This document shows, one piece after another, positions 26,907-34,888 of a stretch of 64,000 bases of DNA. The translations under genes were made by a program, and so were the position numbers. The stretch comes from Rariloculus sp965263005. Its GTDB lineage: Bacteria; Pseudomonadota; Gammaproteobacteria; Steroidobacterales; Rariloculaceae. The DNA lies in NCBI RefSeq assembly GCF_965263005.1, contig NZ_OZ253579.1:620001-684000 (forward strand), written 5' to 3'. Under the pieces are notes generated by a model, which had not been told where the DNA came from, made no database searches, and worked only from the letters and a program-made list of their open reading frames with translations. Every line of letters starts with the position of its first letter. Position 1 is the first letter of the stretch.

Positions 26907-27581
26907 TCAGGCCGCGGCGCGTTGCAGTGCGCCGAGGAACTTGAGAAAGAGCTTCCGCTCTTCGTCGAGAAAATGATTGCCGCGCGCATCGCTGAGCTCG
27001 CCCGCGAGCTCGAGCCGGTGCGCCATGTCGATCAAGTGATGCCGTTCCTCGCCGATCAGGCGTTTGAGCGACATCGCATGTCCGGCCCACTTCAGGCATT
27101 GTTCATAGAGCCGGTAAAACCATAACGCGCGAAATTCGACAATCATCGACATGTACAGATAGGCGGCCTGCGAGCCGCACTGCCTCCCGAGCAACCGTAC
27201 GACGACCGCTTCAAGTCTCTGGAAATACATGCGCGCCGATGCCGGAGCCAGAAGGTCCCCGGCGGCGTACGTCATCTGCCGGCCCGCGCATCTCTCGGCT
27301 TGCCGTTTCATGAACCAGGCATGCTGGGCTTCCTCGGCCACGTGCTTGAGCGTCGCCTTGTCTATCGTCGCCGAATGCCGCGTCGCCATGATCTTGTGAC
27401 TGCCCGAGTGCTCGAGCATCGACAAGGTGTTGATCAGGCGCGCGTGCAGCGCGGGAGCGGGCACGATGCGATTCAGGAGCGAGCGTGTCCCCGGGACGTA
27501 GGCATCGTTGTCAGCCTCGAAGCGCGCAAGCGCATCATCGAGCCACGATAGTCGCAACCTGTTTTCGTCCGCGGTAAGCAT
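26907..27581 (-). CDS. Ferritin-like (putative di-iron) helical protein
   Basis: 224 residues from the ATG at 27581. Mostly alpha-helical. Two ExxH motifs (EEAQH around residue 84 and EERHH around residue 187) with intervening Glu in MIVEFRALW suggest a di-iron carboxylate four-helix bundle. I do not recognise a specific subfamily. It may be a diiron oxygenase or hydroxylase. It is co-directional with, and 39 nt upstream of, the deacetylase gene, so the two may form an operon. Confidence 0.6.
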   Translation of the reverse strand: MLTADENRLRLSWLDDALARFEADNDAYVPGTRSLLNRIVPAPALHARLINTLSMLEHSGSHKIMATRHSATIDKATLKHVAEEAQHAWFMKRQAERCAGRQMTYAAGDLLAPASARMYFQRLEAVVVRLLGRQCGSQAAYLYMSMIVEFRALWFYRLYEQCLKWAGHAMSLKRLIGEERHHLIDMAHRLELAGELSDARGNHFLDEERKLFLKFLGALQRAAA

Positions 27582-27666
27582 GCCGATTCGGTAGTTTATA
27601 CGAACGGCGGATCGTGGCGTCGCTTGTCGCTTGAGGCGGAACGCCGCACGACAGCCCGAATACGGT

Positions 27667-27694
27667 TTGATTACCAAAACGCTTGATGAATATT
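27667..27694 (+). promoter_or_regulatory. Possible vapBC promoter
   Basis: TTGATT (27667-27672), 16-nt spacer, AATATT (27689-27694), about 23 nt before the vapB ATG. Each hexamer matches four of six consensus bases. The region is distinctly AT-rich relative to neighbours. Confidence 0.35.
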
Positions 27695-27717
27695 TCTCAG
27701 GACGCTAATCTAGAAGC

Positions 27718-27921
27718 ATGAAAACGACAATTGATATTCCTATACGTGAGCTTGAGGATGCCATCAAGTTTACCGGTGCGCGCACAAAGCGCGAAGCGGT
27801 GGTCGGCGCAATCACGAATTTCAACCGGCGAATGCGCATGGCCGAACTGACACGATACGCCGGGACATGCACCGACCTGATCACTGCGGAAGAGCTGCAG
27901 GTTGCGCGCCGACGGGAGTGA
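27718..27921 (+). CDS. vapB: VapB-family antitoxin
   Basis: 67 residues. The N-terminus MKTTIDIPIRELEDAIKF and TKREAVVGAITNFNRR fit a ribbon-helix-helix DNA-binding antitoxin. The C-terminal tail would bind and block the toxin. Its TGA overlaps the vapC GTG start (GTGA). Antitoxins of this type usually autorepress the operon. Together with vapC it forms a type II toxin-antitoxin pair. Confidence 0.88.
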   Translation: MKTTIDIPIRELEDAIKFTGARTKREAVVGAITNFNRRMRMAELTRYAGTCTDLITAEELQVARRRE

Positions 27922-28295
27922 ACGTGGTTCTTGTCGATACGTCGTCGTGGATACATCTGCTTCGCCCCGATGGCGACCCGGACGTTCGCAAAAACGTGGA
28001 AGCGGCGCTGCTGAGCGGAGAGGCGTGCTGGTGCCAGATGGTGCAGTTGGAATTGTGGAATGGAGCCCGAGGCAGCCATGAGAAGAAGGTGCTGCGGGAT
28101 TTCTCCCGGGCCCTGCCGGAACTGCCGATCGGCGATGAGGTTTGGAAGAGCGCCTACGAATTGGCGCAACGCGCCCGGGCGCAGGGTATCACCGTGCCGG
28201 CGACAGATGTAGTGATTGCCGCATGCGCCCGCCATCATGGTGCTCGTATCGAAGCCGCCGACAACGACTTCGATTTGCTGAATGCCGTTGCATAG
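27918..28295 (+). CDS. vapC: VapC-family PIN-domain toxin (ribonuclease)
   Basis: 125 residues from a GTG overlapping vapB. PIN-domain acidic residues are visible: LVDTSSW (Asp near residue 6), MVQLELWNG (Glu), TVPATDVVIAACA (Asp) and AADNDFDLL (Asp). VapC toxins cleave tRNA or rRNA, magnesium dependent, when freed from VapB. The stop lies 23 nt before a truncated gene. Confidence 0.9.
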   Translation: MNVVLVDTSSWIHLLRPDGDPDVRKNVEAALLSGEACWCQMVQLELWNGARGSHEKKVLRDFSRALPELPIGDEVWKSAYELAQRARAQGITVPATDVVIAACARHHGARIEAADNDFDLLNAVA

Positions 28296-28318
28296 CATCT
28301 GGCGGATGCTGACCGGCC

Positions 28319-28624
28319 ATGCCTACGAGCGTCACCGCCACCGTGCGCACGCCGATGGGTTTCTCGCACGGACGTCTTGAAGGCAACACGCTTGTCGTCG
28401 AAACTGATCGAATCGCAGCGGGTTACCTGGACCGGAACGGCGTGCAACAAAGCGAGCAGATTCATGTCGTCGAGCGATTCACTCCGAACGAGGACTTCAG
28501 CCGGGTCGACTACCGCGTCACGGTGACAGATCCGGTCTACTTCACCGAGCCGTTCGACCTGACGCGCTATTTCGTCTGGAATCCTGGGGATGCCATACAT
28601 CCGTACGAATGCCTCGAGCGCTAA
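28319..28624 (+). pseudogene. N-terminally truncated secreted-protein family fragment
   Basis: 101 readable residues: GRLEGNTLVVETDRI, HVVERFTPNEDFSRVDYRVTVTDPVYFTEPFDL and a final YEC. This is the C-terminal half of a family also represented by the complete gene at 33778 (compare IGFWDGDKLVIWTKW, NWEC). There is no signal peptide or N-terminal half. It abuts vapC, so it looks like a remnant left when the toxin-antitoxin pair entered. A short expressed protein cannot be excluded. Confidence 0.6.
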
Positions 28625-28746
28625 CCCAGTGACGGTTCGGCGTTTCTTCAGTTCAGCTTTTTCGTCGACGAGCAGCCCGGGCCGTTGGCGTCGCGAATCA
28701 ACAGTCGGGGTTACAATGCTAGCCTCGCAACGACGGTAAGGAACAG

Positions 28747-29412
28747 ATGTCCGCCAACACCGAAGCCCCTGTGACCAGCCGCCGGGAACGGAACAAGCAA
28801 CAGAAACGCGACCGGATTGTCACCGCTGCCAGGGCACTTTTTTACGCCCAGGGGTACAAGAAGACAACGACGCTGCAGATCGCGCATGCCGCGCAGGTCG
28901 CCAGCGGGACACTCTTCCTGTATGCGAAGGCAAAAGAAGACTTGCTGCTGATGGTGTTTTATGAAGAGTTCATGGCGATTATCGATGCGATTTCGGTAAG
29001 CGCCGATGACACACGCCCGGTTGAGCAACAGGTCCTGGCCTTGTTCGATACGCTGTTCGACTATCACGCGCGCGACATCGATCTTTCGCGAGAGCTGATG
29101 AAGGTGATCACGTTCGTGTCGGACCCGGACAGACGCGGAGACCTGATTGAGATCCATTTCGCCATCGAAAGAAAACTGCACAAGACCGTCGCGAATGCCC
29201 AGGCGAGGGGCGTGTTGAGCGAGAGAGCTGACGCACTGATCATCGCGCGCACCCTGTTCAGCGTCTATTTCCATACCCTGCTGTTTTGGCTTGGGAGTCT
29301 TGGCGACAAAGATCGCCGCGACGCTGATCTGCGTGACCTGGTCGGCGGCGTGATCGCCATGGCCTCTTCCGGGGCCGGAGGTCTCGACGCGAGGCACGCA
29401 GCACGCTCGTGA
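28747..29412 (+). CDS. TetR-family transcriptional regulator
   Basis: 221 residues. The N-terminal HTH is KRDRIVTAARALFYAQGYKKTTTLQIAHAAQVASGTLFLYAKAK read in parts: helix 1 DRIVTAARALF, recognition region VASGTLFLYAKAKEDLL. The C-terminal ligand domain is helical and without obvious relatives. AAGGAA precedes the ATG. It may control the exported dehydrogenase gene 270 nt downstream, transcribed in the same direction. Confidence 0.9.
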   Translation: MSANTEAPVTSRRERNKQQKRDRIVTAARALFYAQGYKKTTTLQIAHAAQVASGTLFLYAKAKEDLLLMVFYEEFMAIIDAISVSADDTRPVEQQVLALFDTLFDYHARDIDLSRELMKVITFVSDPDRRGDLIEIHFAIERKLHKTVANAQARGVLSERADALIIARTLFSVYFHTLLFWLGSLGDKDRRDADLRDLVGGVIAMASSGAGGLDARHAARS

Positions 29413-29679
29413 CACCTTGACAAAGCGGGACGAAACGCTGTAAATGACTACAATCATTTTTCTGCCAGCGGCCTCGCCGTTTCATCTGGAGAAAATGACA
29501 GGCATCGGTCGACGTCGTCGTCATGCCAAAGGGCATTCAGCATCGACTCGAGATATTGGATCCTGGACTGATGTTGGTGGTGTCTTCCGAAGGCTACGAC
29601 GAAGCCAGGTCGGAAATCTTCCAGGTCATCGCAGAGATCGTACCCCTGGAGCAGATTTACCCGGGTTCGGGAGACAGTC
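29413..29679. other. Intergenic stretch between tetR-like and dehydrogenase genes
   Basis: Contains an open frame on the plus strand (29523-29747) with GYDEARSEIFQVIAEIVPLE, which could be a tail fragment of a lost gene. It overlaps the next gene's signal peptide region and has no convincing start, so I do not call it a gene. A promoter for 29680 is expected here. Confidence 0.3.
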
Positions 29680-30789
29680 ATGAAAACACTACGAGCATAT
29701 TCTTTGGCTGCCGTCGGTACCGTGCTTGCGCTCGCTGCGGTCGCTGAGGCCCGAGCGCAATCCTCGGAGACGATTCGTCAGTACCAGTTCGCAGCGGGTA
29801 GCGACGGTTACGAGCTAGTGCTGCGAGAGGTGCCGCGGCCCGTCGCAAGCTCCGGCGAAGTGCTGGTCAGAGTCCGCGCGACATCGCTCAATCGCCGCGA
29901 CTGGTCCATGCTCAACGAGTCGGTCAGAGCCCGCGGAGTCAATTTTGACGGCGCCATTCCGCTGTCCGACGGTGCCGGCGAGGTGATCGCCGTAGGGGAA
30001 GACGTAACGCGGTTCGAGGTCGGTGACCGCGTGGCCGGCACGTTCTTCAGTGAGTGGGTCGACGGCCAGCGCACGGCCGCTGGCCTGGCATCGGCACGCG
30101 GCGCCAGCTCCGGCGGCATGCTGTCCGAAGTCATCGTCACGCATGAGGATGGGCTTGTCGCGATCCCCGATCATTTGACCTACGAGGAGGCCGCCACGCT
30201 GCCCTGCGCGGGCGTCACGGCCTGGAACGGGCTCTTCACGGAAGGAAATCTCCAACCCGGCGAATACGTTCTGCTCGAGGGCACCGGCGGCGTGTCGAGC
30301 TTCGGGTTGATCTTCGCCACAGCCGCCGGCGCGAAACCCATCATCACGAGTTCGAGCAACGACAAGCTCGCACGGGCACGCGAGCTCGGCGCCGTCGGCA
30401 CCGTCAACTACCGGGAGAACGAGGATTGGCAGGTCGAGGTTCGGGCCTTGACGGATGGCGCCGGCGTCGACCACGTGCTCGAAATCGGTGGCCGCGACAC
30501 GCAGAGCAAAGCGATGGAGGCGCTCGCCTTTGGCGGGCATTTCGCATTGATCGGCGGACTGACGGGCGCCGCGCCGCCCATTCCGGTGGGGTCGCTCGTG
30601 CGCACCGGGTCATCGGCAACGGGTATCTACGTTGGCTCGCGCGCCGACTTCGAGGCGATGAACGCGTTCATGGAAGAACATCAGTTGCGCCCGGTCATCG
30701 ACCGCGTGTTCAGTTTCGATGAGGCGCAGGAAGCGTACGACCTCATGGGGAACGGCAGCTTCATGGGCAAGATCGTCATCGCGCACTGA
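29680..30789 (+). CDS. Exported zinc-independent medium-chain dehydrogenase (quinone oxidoreductase-like)
   Basis: 369 residues. The first ~27 residues (MKTLRAYSLAAVGTVLALAA then EARAQ) form a Sec-type signal peptide. The rest is an MDR: LVRVRATSLNRRDWSML, GVNFDGAIPLSDGAGEV, ATLPCAGVTAWNGLF, nucleotide fold ending GTGGVSSFGL, and a normal C-terminus. Catalytic zinc ligands are absent. A nicotinamide-dependent enzyme with a Sec signal is odd, since NAD(P) is not free in the periplasm. GGGAG lies 8 nt before the ATG. Confidence 0.85.
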   Translation: MKTLRAYSLAAVGTVLALAAVAEARAQSSETIRQYQFAAGSDGYELVLREVPRPVASSGEVLVRVRATSLNRRDWSMLNESVRARGVNFDGAIPLSDGAGEVIAVGEDVTRFEVGDRVAGTFFSEWVDGQRTAAGLASARGASSGGMLSEVIVTHEDGLVAIPDHLTYEEAATLPCAGVTAWNGLFTEGNLQPGEYVLLEGTGGVSSFGLIFATAAGAKPIITSSSNDKLARARELGAVGTVNYRENEDWQVEVRALTDGAGVDHVLEIGGRDTQSKAMEALAFGGHFALIGGLTGAAPPIPVGSLVRTGSSATGIYVGSRADFEAMNAFMEEHQLRPVIDRVFSFDEAQEAYDLMGNGSFMGKIVIAH

Positions 30790-30795
30790 GCGAGT

Positions 30796-30837
30796 CCGGT
30801 CTCGATGCGACGCGGGACTTTTGCCACGGGCTGCTAG
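30796..30837 (-). repeat. Dispersed element, copy C (one end only)
   Basis: 42 bp matching one terminus: CCGGTCTCGATGCGACGCGG then GACTTTTGCCACGGGCTGCTAG. The same end as in copies D and E. It supplies the TAG stop codon (CTA 30834-30836) of the minus-strand NHL lipoprotein gene. Confidence 0.7.
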
Positions 30838-31973
30838 GGGTCTTCCGTTCGCTCCGCCTGCGCGGCTTCCTCGGTTTCCATCCAGTCTTCATACCATCTG
30901 AAGACGTTGCCGGTGAGGCTGCCGACGAAGAACTCTCCGGTGTGGCTCACGTCGATCCAGTGTCCCGGACTCTCCATGGCCCCCAGGATTTCCCCCGTAT
31001 CGATGTCGACGCGCATGATGCGCCCGGCCAGCGTGTCGTAGGTGATGTTCTCGACGTTATCGCGGTGAGTGATGACCCACACCTCGTCGTCAGGAGTGAT
31101 GAATATGTTCTGGGTTGCCCCCAGATGGGTCCACATTCCGAGAAAATTGCCCTCGGAGTCGAAAATCTGGATCCGGTTGTTTTCGCGGTCGCTTGCGTAG
31201 ACGTTGCCCCGTGAGTCCACCGCGACGGAGTGCACCAGGTCGAACTCGCCCGGCGCCGAGCCGGGGGTACCCCATGTCTTGACGAAGTTTCCCTCCGCGT
31301 CGTACTTCACCACCCGGCTGTTGCCGTAGCCGTCGGCGACGTAGAGCTCATCGTTCAGCCCGAATGCGATATCGGCCGGCCGATCGAACGTTTCATCAGT
31401 CGTTCCGGCCTGACCTTCGATTCCGAGCTTCATCAGCAACTCCCCGTCGTTGCTGAACTTCATGACCGTGTGGTTGCCGTTGTCGGTGACCCAGACGTTG
31501 TCGTAACGATCGATCCGCATGCCATGCTCGTTGCCGAAGTCCATGTCGCGTCCGAACGAGCGCAGGTAGCTTCCCTCTGAGTCAAACACGATGATCGGGT
31601 CGGCGACATCGCCACGGTGAAACACGAAGACGTGGTTGTTGGAATCCGTCGCTACCGCTGATACCCGGCCGAAATGCCATGCATCGGGCATGGTGTTGGG
31701 CTCCATGCCGAAGCGGATATTGACGCGATACCGCATGAGGCCGCCCTCGTGCGGGTACCAGCCGAGACGGCCCTGCGCGTCGACGACCTGGCCGACCGCC
31801 GCGCTACGGTCAATATCGACGCCCGCAGGCGGCTGTAGCACCTGCGTGCCGGGCGCCGCCGCCATCGCGTTTGGCGTTGCCAATGCGTCGGGGTCATCCA
31901 TGCCACCCCCACTGCACCCGGCGGCGAGACCGACGACGAACACGAGCAGCCCGTGGCGCAAGCCCCGCTGCAT
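30834..31973 (-). CDS. NHL-repeat beta-propeller lipoprotein
   Basis: 379 residues from the ATG at 31973. The start gives a full lipoprotein signal: basic n-region MQRGLRHG, hydrophobic core, lipobox LAAGC. The mature protein is a six-bladed propeller of NHL repeats (DNVWVTDNGNHTVMKFS, DELYVADGYGNSRVVKYD, GNVYASDRENNRIQIFD). It resembles extracytoplasmic peptidylglycine amidating-lyase-like propellers. A paralogue is at 45420. The start codon and n-region are encoded by the end of repeat copy D; an open frame continues upstream to 32504 but has no coding character. Confidence 0.85.
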   Translation of the reverse strand: MQRGLRHGLLVFVVGLAAGCSGGGMDDPDALATPNAMAAAPGTQVLQPPAGVDIDRSAAVGQVVDAQGRLGWYPHEGGLMRYRVNIRFGMEPNTMPDAWHFGRVSAVATDSNNHVFVFHRGDVADPIIVFDSEGSYLRSFGRDMDFGNEHGMRIDRYDNVWVTDNGNHTVMKFSNDGELLMKLGIEGQAGTTDETFDRPADIAFGLNDELYVADGYGNSRVVKYDAEGNFVKTWGTPGSAPGEFDLVHSVAVDSRGNVYASDRENNRIQIFDSEGNFLGMWTHLGATQNIFITPDDEVWVITHRDNVENITYDTLAGRIMRVDIDTGEILGAMESPGHWIDVSHTGEFFVGSLTGNVFRWYEDWMETEEAAQAERTEDP

Positions 31974-32107
31974 TCGACCGGCGATGCATCCCGGCCGTCT
32001 ACGTTGCTCGTCGGTCGAATATTCCCGATATTCTCTCTCCTCGCGCCTTGCCGGCCGGGCGCCTCGCCGGTCTCGGTGCGACGCGGGACTTTCGCCACGG
32101 GCTGCTA
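31945..32107 (-). repeat. Dispersed terminal-inverted-repeat element, copy D (full)
   Basis: 163 bp. Ends AGCAGCCCGTGGCGCAAGCC and GGACTTTCGCCACGGGCTGC are inverted repeats of ~22 bp with about two mismatches. The core is the reverse complement of copy A (TCTCTCCTCGCGCCTTGCCG, ATTCCCGATATT, GCGATGCATCC). It overlaps the 5' end of the NHL lipoprotein gene by 29 bp. Confidence 0.82.
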
Positions 32108-32233
32108 GGGAAGCGAGGCGAAATACATCTTTTCCAATCATCGCAGTCTCCCGCTCATGAAACTCTGAGCTCCAAGGCATTGTATTCGTCAGGTCCGACG
32201 CTGTCGCAGAGCCGCGAGACGTGTGGTGTCGGC

Positions 32234-32371
32234 CTACCGCCCGGTCGCGGCCAGGCCCGCCGTGATGATGTCCTCCGTTTCGTCGTTCATCAGCATCACG
32301 ATCCCCATATAGCCCTGATCGATCCGCTGCTCGAGGACCTCCATCGTAAACACCAACATCATGCTTGGCAT
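32234..32371 (-). pseudogene. Short open frame, possible GAF-domain remnant
   Basis: 45 residues, including FTMEVLEQRIDQGYMG and NDETEDIITAGL. This faintly resembles the start of GAF domains in sigma-54 activators (VLEQRLG..G.I.LLD.ET.E..I). No flanking sequence continues the domain and there is no good ribosome binding site. The rest of 32108-32527 holds no gene I can support; it must contain the promoter of the hydrolase at 32528. Confidence 0.25.
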
Positions 32372-32527
32372 GTTCACACGGTCCGCAGAGGTTAGCATTA
32401 GGTTCCTGGCACCGGGACGCTATGCGGCACCATGCCAGCTTGCCATGTCTGGAGGGGGCGAAATTATTGTGCCAACTTCGTGCCGCCGCTCGGTGCGGTC
32501 TCACACGGTTGACGGGAGGCAGCCGCG

Positions 32528-33388
32528 ATGCGTGTTTGGTCGGTAGAGGGTAATCGGCAGCGGCTTGACGGCGGCGCGATGTTCGGCAACGCGCCGCGCA
32601 CGTTGTGGGCGCAATGGGTCGCGCCCGACGAACGGAACCTGGTCGAACTCGCCTGCCGCGGCATGCTCGTCGAAGATCTCGACGGGCAGCGCGTGTTGTT
32701 CGAGGCTGGCATCGGCGCGTTTTTCGAGCCGAAGCTCAAGACGCGTTACGGCGTTATGGAATCCGAGCACGTGCTGCTCAGCTCGCTCAAGCAAGTCGGG
32801 GTGCCGCACGACGAGATCGATGTCGTCGTATTGAGCCATCTGCACTTCGATCACGCGGGCGGCCTGTTGTCGGCATACGAACCGGGGAGGCCGGTCGAGC
32901 TGCTCTTTCCAAACGCGCGTTTCATCGTTAGCCGGCCCGCCTGGGAACGCGCGCTCAATCCGCACCCGCGAGACCGCGCTTCGTTCATTCCCGAGCTCAA
33001 CCGCTTGCTCGCCGAGAGCGGAAGGCTCGAGCTTGTCGAGGGTGAGTACGTCCCGAGTCTCGGGGATGCCGTTCGCTTGACGTACACGGAAGGCCACACT
33101 CCCGGACTCATGCACGCCGAGGTCGGCGGCGAGGGCGGCGTCGTATTCTGCTCGGACCTGATTCCCGGCCGTCCGTGGGTGCACCTGCCAGTGACCATGG
33201 GCTACGACCGTTATCCTGAACGGCTCATCGACGAGAAGCGGCAGTTTCTCGAGGAAAAGGTAACGCGCGCAGTCCGCTTGTTCTTTACTCACGACCTCGA
33301 CTGCGCACTCGCGACACCCGTGCGCGACGAGCGCGGGCGTTTCGGCGTCACCGACGAGACTCGGGTCGTGGAAGCACTTGTCGTTTGA
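32528..33388 (+). CDS. Metallo-beta-lactamase-fold hydrolase
   Basis: 286 residues. Zinc motif SHLHFDHAGG, then EGHTPG, FCSDLIPG and FFTHDLD complete the metal-binding set of a two-zinc MBL-fold enzyme. There is no signal peptide, so it is cytoplasmic. The pattern resembles quorum-quenching-lactonase-like and glyoxalase II-like groups, with the substrate open. GGGAGG precedes the ATG at good spacing. Confidence 0.88.
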   Translation: MRVWSVEGNRQRLDGGAMFGNAPRTLWAQWVAPDERNLVELACRGMLVEDLDGQRVLFEAGIGAFFEPKLKTRYGVMESEHVLLSSLKQVGVPHDEIDVVVLSHLHFDHAGGLLSAYEPGRPVELLFPNARFIVSRPAWERALNPHPRDRASFIPELNRLLAESGRLELVEGEYVPSLGDAVRLTYTEGHTPGLMHAEVGGEGGVVFCSDLIPGRPWVHLPVTMGYDRYPERLIDEKRQFLEEKVTRAVRLFFTHDLDCALATPVRDERGRFGVTDETRVVEALVV

Positions 33389-33462
33389 GGCAGTACGCCG
33401 CACCCTACTCACGGGCGCGGTGGTCCAATATACTCGTCGCCACCCATCCAGTCGGCGACGAC

Positions 33463-33539
33463 GCGCCCGTAGCTCAGCCGGATAGAGTACCTGGCTTCGA
33501 ACCAGGTGGTCGGGAGTTCGAATCTCTCCGGGCGCGCCA
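33463..33539 (+). tRNA. tRNA-Arg (anticodon TCG)
   Basis: 77 nt with a 7-bp acceptor stem GCGCCCG/CGGGCGC, D arm GCTCAGCCGGATAGAGT, anticodon stem CCTGG/CCAGG with loop CTTCGAA (TCG at 33497-33499), T arm GGGAGTTCGAATCTCTC, and encoded CCA end. It reads CGN arginine codons, primarily CGA. Confidence 0.95.
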
Positions 33540-33777
33540 TTTTCCGTGGGTCCCTTCCGGGCACATGGTCTACAGTTTATTCTGGAGACATGGTTAACAC
33601 TTTCTCCGGCACGAAGGGATTGGGTGCGGGTTCGACGCGGCCCTTATCCATTCCGGGGACCAGGGCTCACTCTGGACTGTAAAGGCCGGCCGTGGTACTC
33701 AGACGCCATCAATTGCGGCACCGATAACGATCGGGCTTCCGATGCGGCGCCGATGCAAGAGGCGAAGGATGTATGAA

Positions 33778-34794
33778 ATGAAGGATGCTGGATCGTTTGG
33801 GACCCGTTTACCCGCCGTGTGTCTCGCCGTGCTCGCCCTGATGGTTGCCGGCACCGGGGGCAGCAACGCGCAGGCGCTGCGCGAGTTGCCGCCCGTCGAG
33901 CTTCCTCCGCGGGACTTCGCGACGGCCGGAGAGCACTACGCATTCCTCTTCGAGCAGGCCGGCGGCGGCACCGAGCACACGATGGAGACGATCCCCGTCT
34001 GGGACGGGCTCTGGTCGAGCGGCGACAACTCGATGCCGACCATATTCCTCGAGAACGGTACGCTTGCGATCACGATGCGGCCCGGCGGGTCGGTCAGGGA
34101 AGGCGTGCTGACGCCACCCTACGAAGAACAGTTCAAGGCGCGCCGCGCCGAGATGGAGGAGTACGGCGAGCAGCGCTTCGACCGCCTGACGCGCTGCGAA
34201 CATGCGGGCGTGCCGCGCTGGCTCTGGGAGCCCTACATCAAGGAATTCGTCAACATGCCGCAGCAGACGTGGTTGATGAACGACTTGATGGACGAGACGC
34301 GGCGCATCCACATCGGCAAGGAGCACGTGAACATCGAAGCTGCGCACACGCCGACGGGCGACAGCATCGGTTTCTGGGATGGCGACAAACTCGTGATCTG
34401 GACGAAATGGGTGCAGCCGGCGGACTACCTTCGCGGGATGCCGTTGACGAGCAACCAGTTCGAGATGGTCGAGACCTGGCAACAGGTGGTACACGAGGAC
34501 GGCGAGCGGGAGCTGATTACACAGGCCACGTTCTACGATCCGCTTGCACTGGTGAAGCCGCAGTCGGCAGTCTACACGCATGATTCGCGGCCGGACCTGG
34601 AAGAGGTGGGAGTGCGGATCCGCAACTGGGAGTGCGCGACCACCAGCAACTCGTACCTGGACGAGGACGGCAATACGCAGTTCTATCTGCCCGGCGATCC
34701 CGAGTACAAGGATCCGCGCGGCTTTACAGACTTTCCCGAGCTGCCGGGACAGTCGCTCGATCCGATCTTCGACGCCCCCGCTCAAGCGCGGTAA
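33778..34794 (+). CDS. Secreted protein of unknown function, paralogue of fragment at 28319
   Basis: 338 residues from ATG 33778 (GAAGG 9 nt upstream; in-frame ATG at 33769 is an alternative). A signal peptide ends near SNAQA (residue ~32). Mature sequence includes YEEQFKARRAEMEEYGE, CEHAGVPRWLWEP, IHIGKEHVN, IGFWDGDKLVIWTKW and NWEC. It looks like a large periplasmic family frequent in gammaproteobacteria and acidobacteria with many secreted oxidoreductases, of no known function. The 238 bp between the tRNA and this gene hold no other gene I can see. Confidence 0.7.
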   Translation: MKDAGSFGTRLPAVCLAVLALMVAGTGGSNAQALRELPPVELPPRDFATAGEHYAFLFEQAGGGTEHTMETIPVWDGLWSSGDNSMPTIFLENGTLAITMRPGGSVREGVLTPPYEEQFKARRAEMEEYGEQRFDRLTRCEHAGVPRWLWEPYIKEFVNMPQQTWLMNDLMDETRRIHIGKEHVNIEAAHTPTGDSIGFWDGDKLVIWTKWVQPADYLRGMPLTSNQFEMVETWQQVVHEDGERELITQATFYDPLALVKPQSAVYTHDSRPDLEEVGVRIRNWECATTSNSYLDEDGNTQFYLPGDPEYKDPRGFTDFPELPGQSLDPIFDAPAQAR

Positions 34795-34888
34795 ACGCGC
34801 GGCTGGCAGACACGGCAGGCTTTGTCGCGGCAGCACGCCGCGGGACGCGCATGCGTGTCCGCCTGGCGCAATCGCAATATCGGGGGGA

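Noticed and set aside
32108..32504. N-terminal extension of the NHL lipoprotein frame to 32504
   Set aside because: The frame crosses repeat copy D and is not protein-like; the internal ATG at 31973 gives a complete lipoprotein signal.
33463..33777. Integration (att) site at tRNA-Arg
   Set aside because: No integrase gene or repeated copy of the tRNA 3' end was found in the window.
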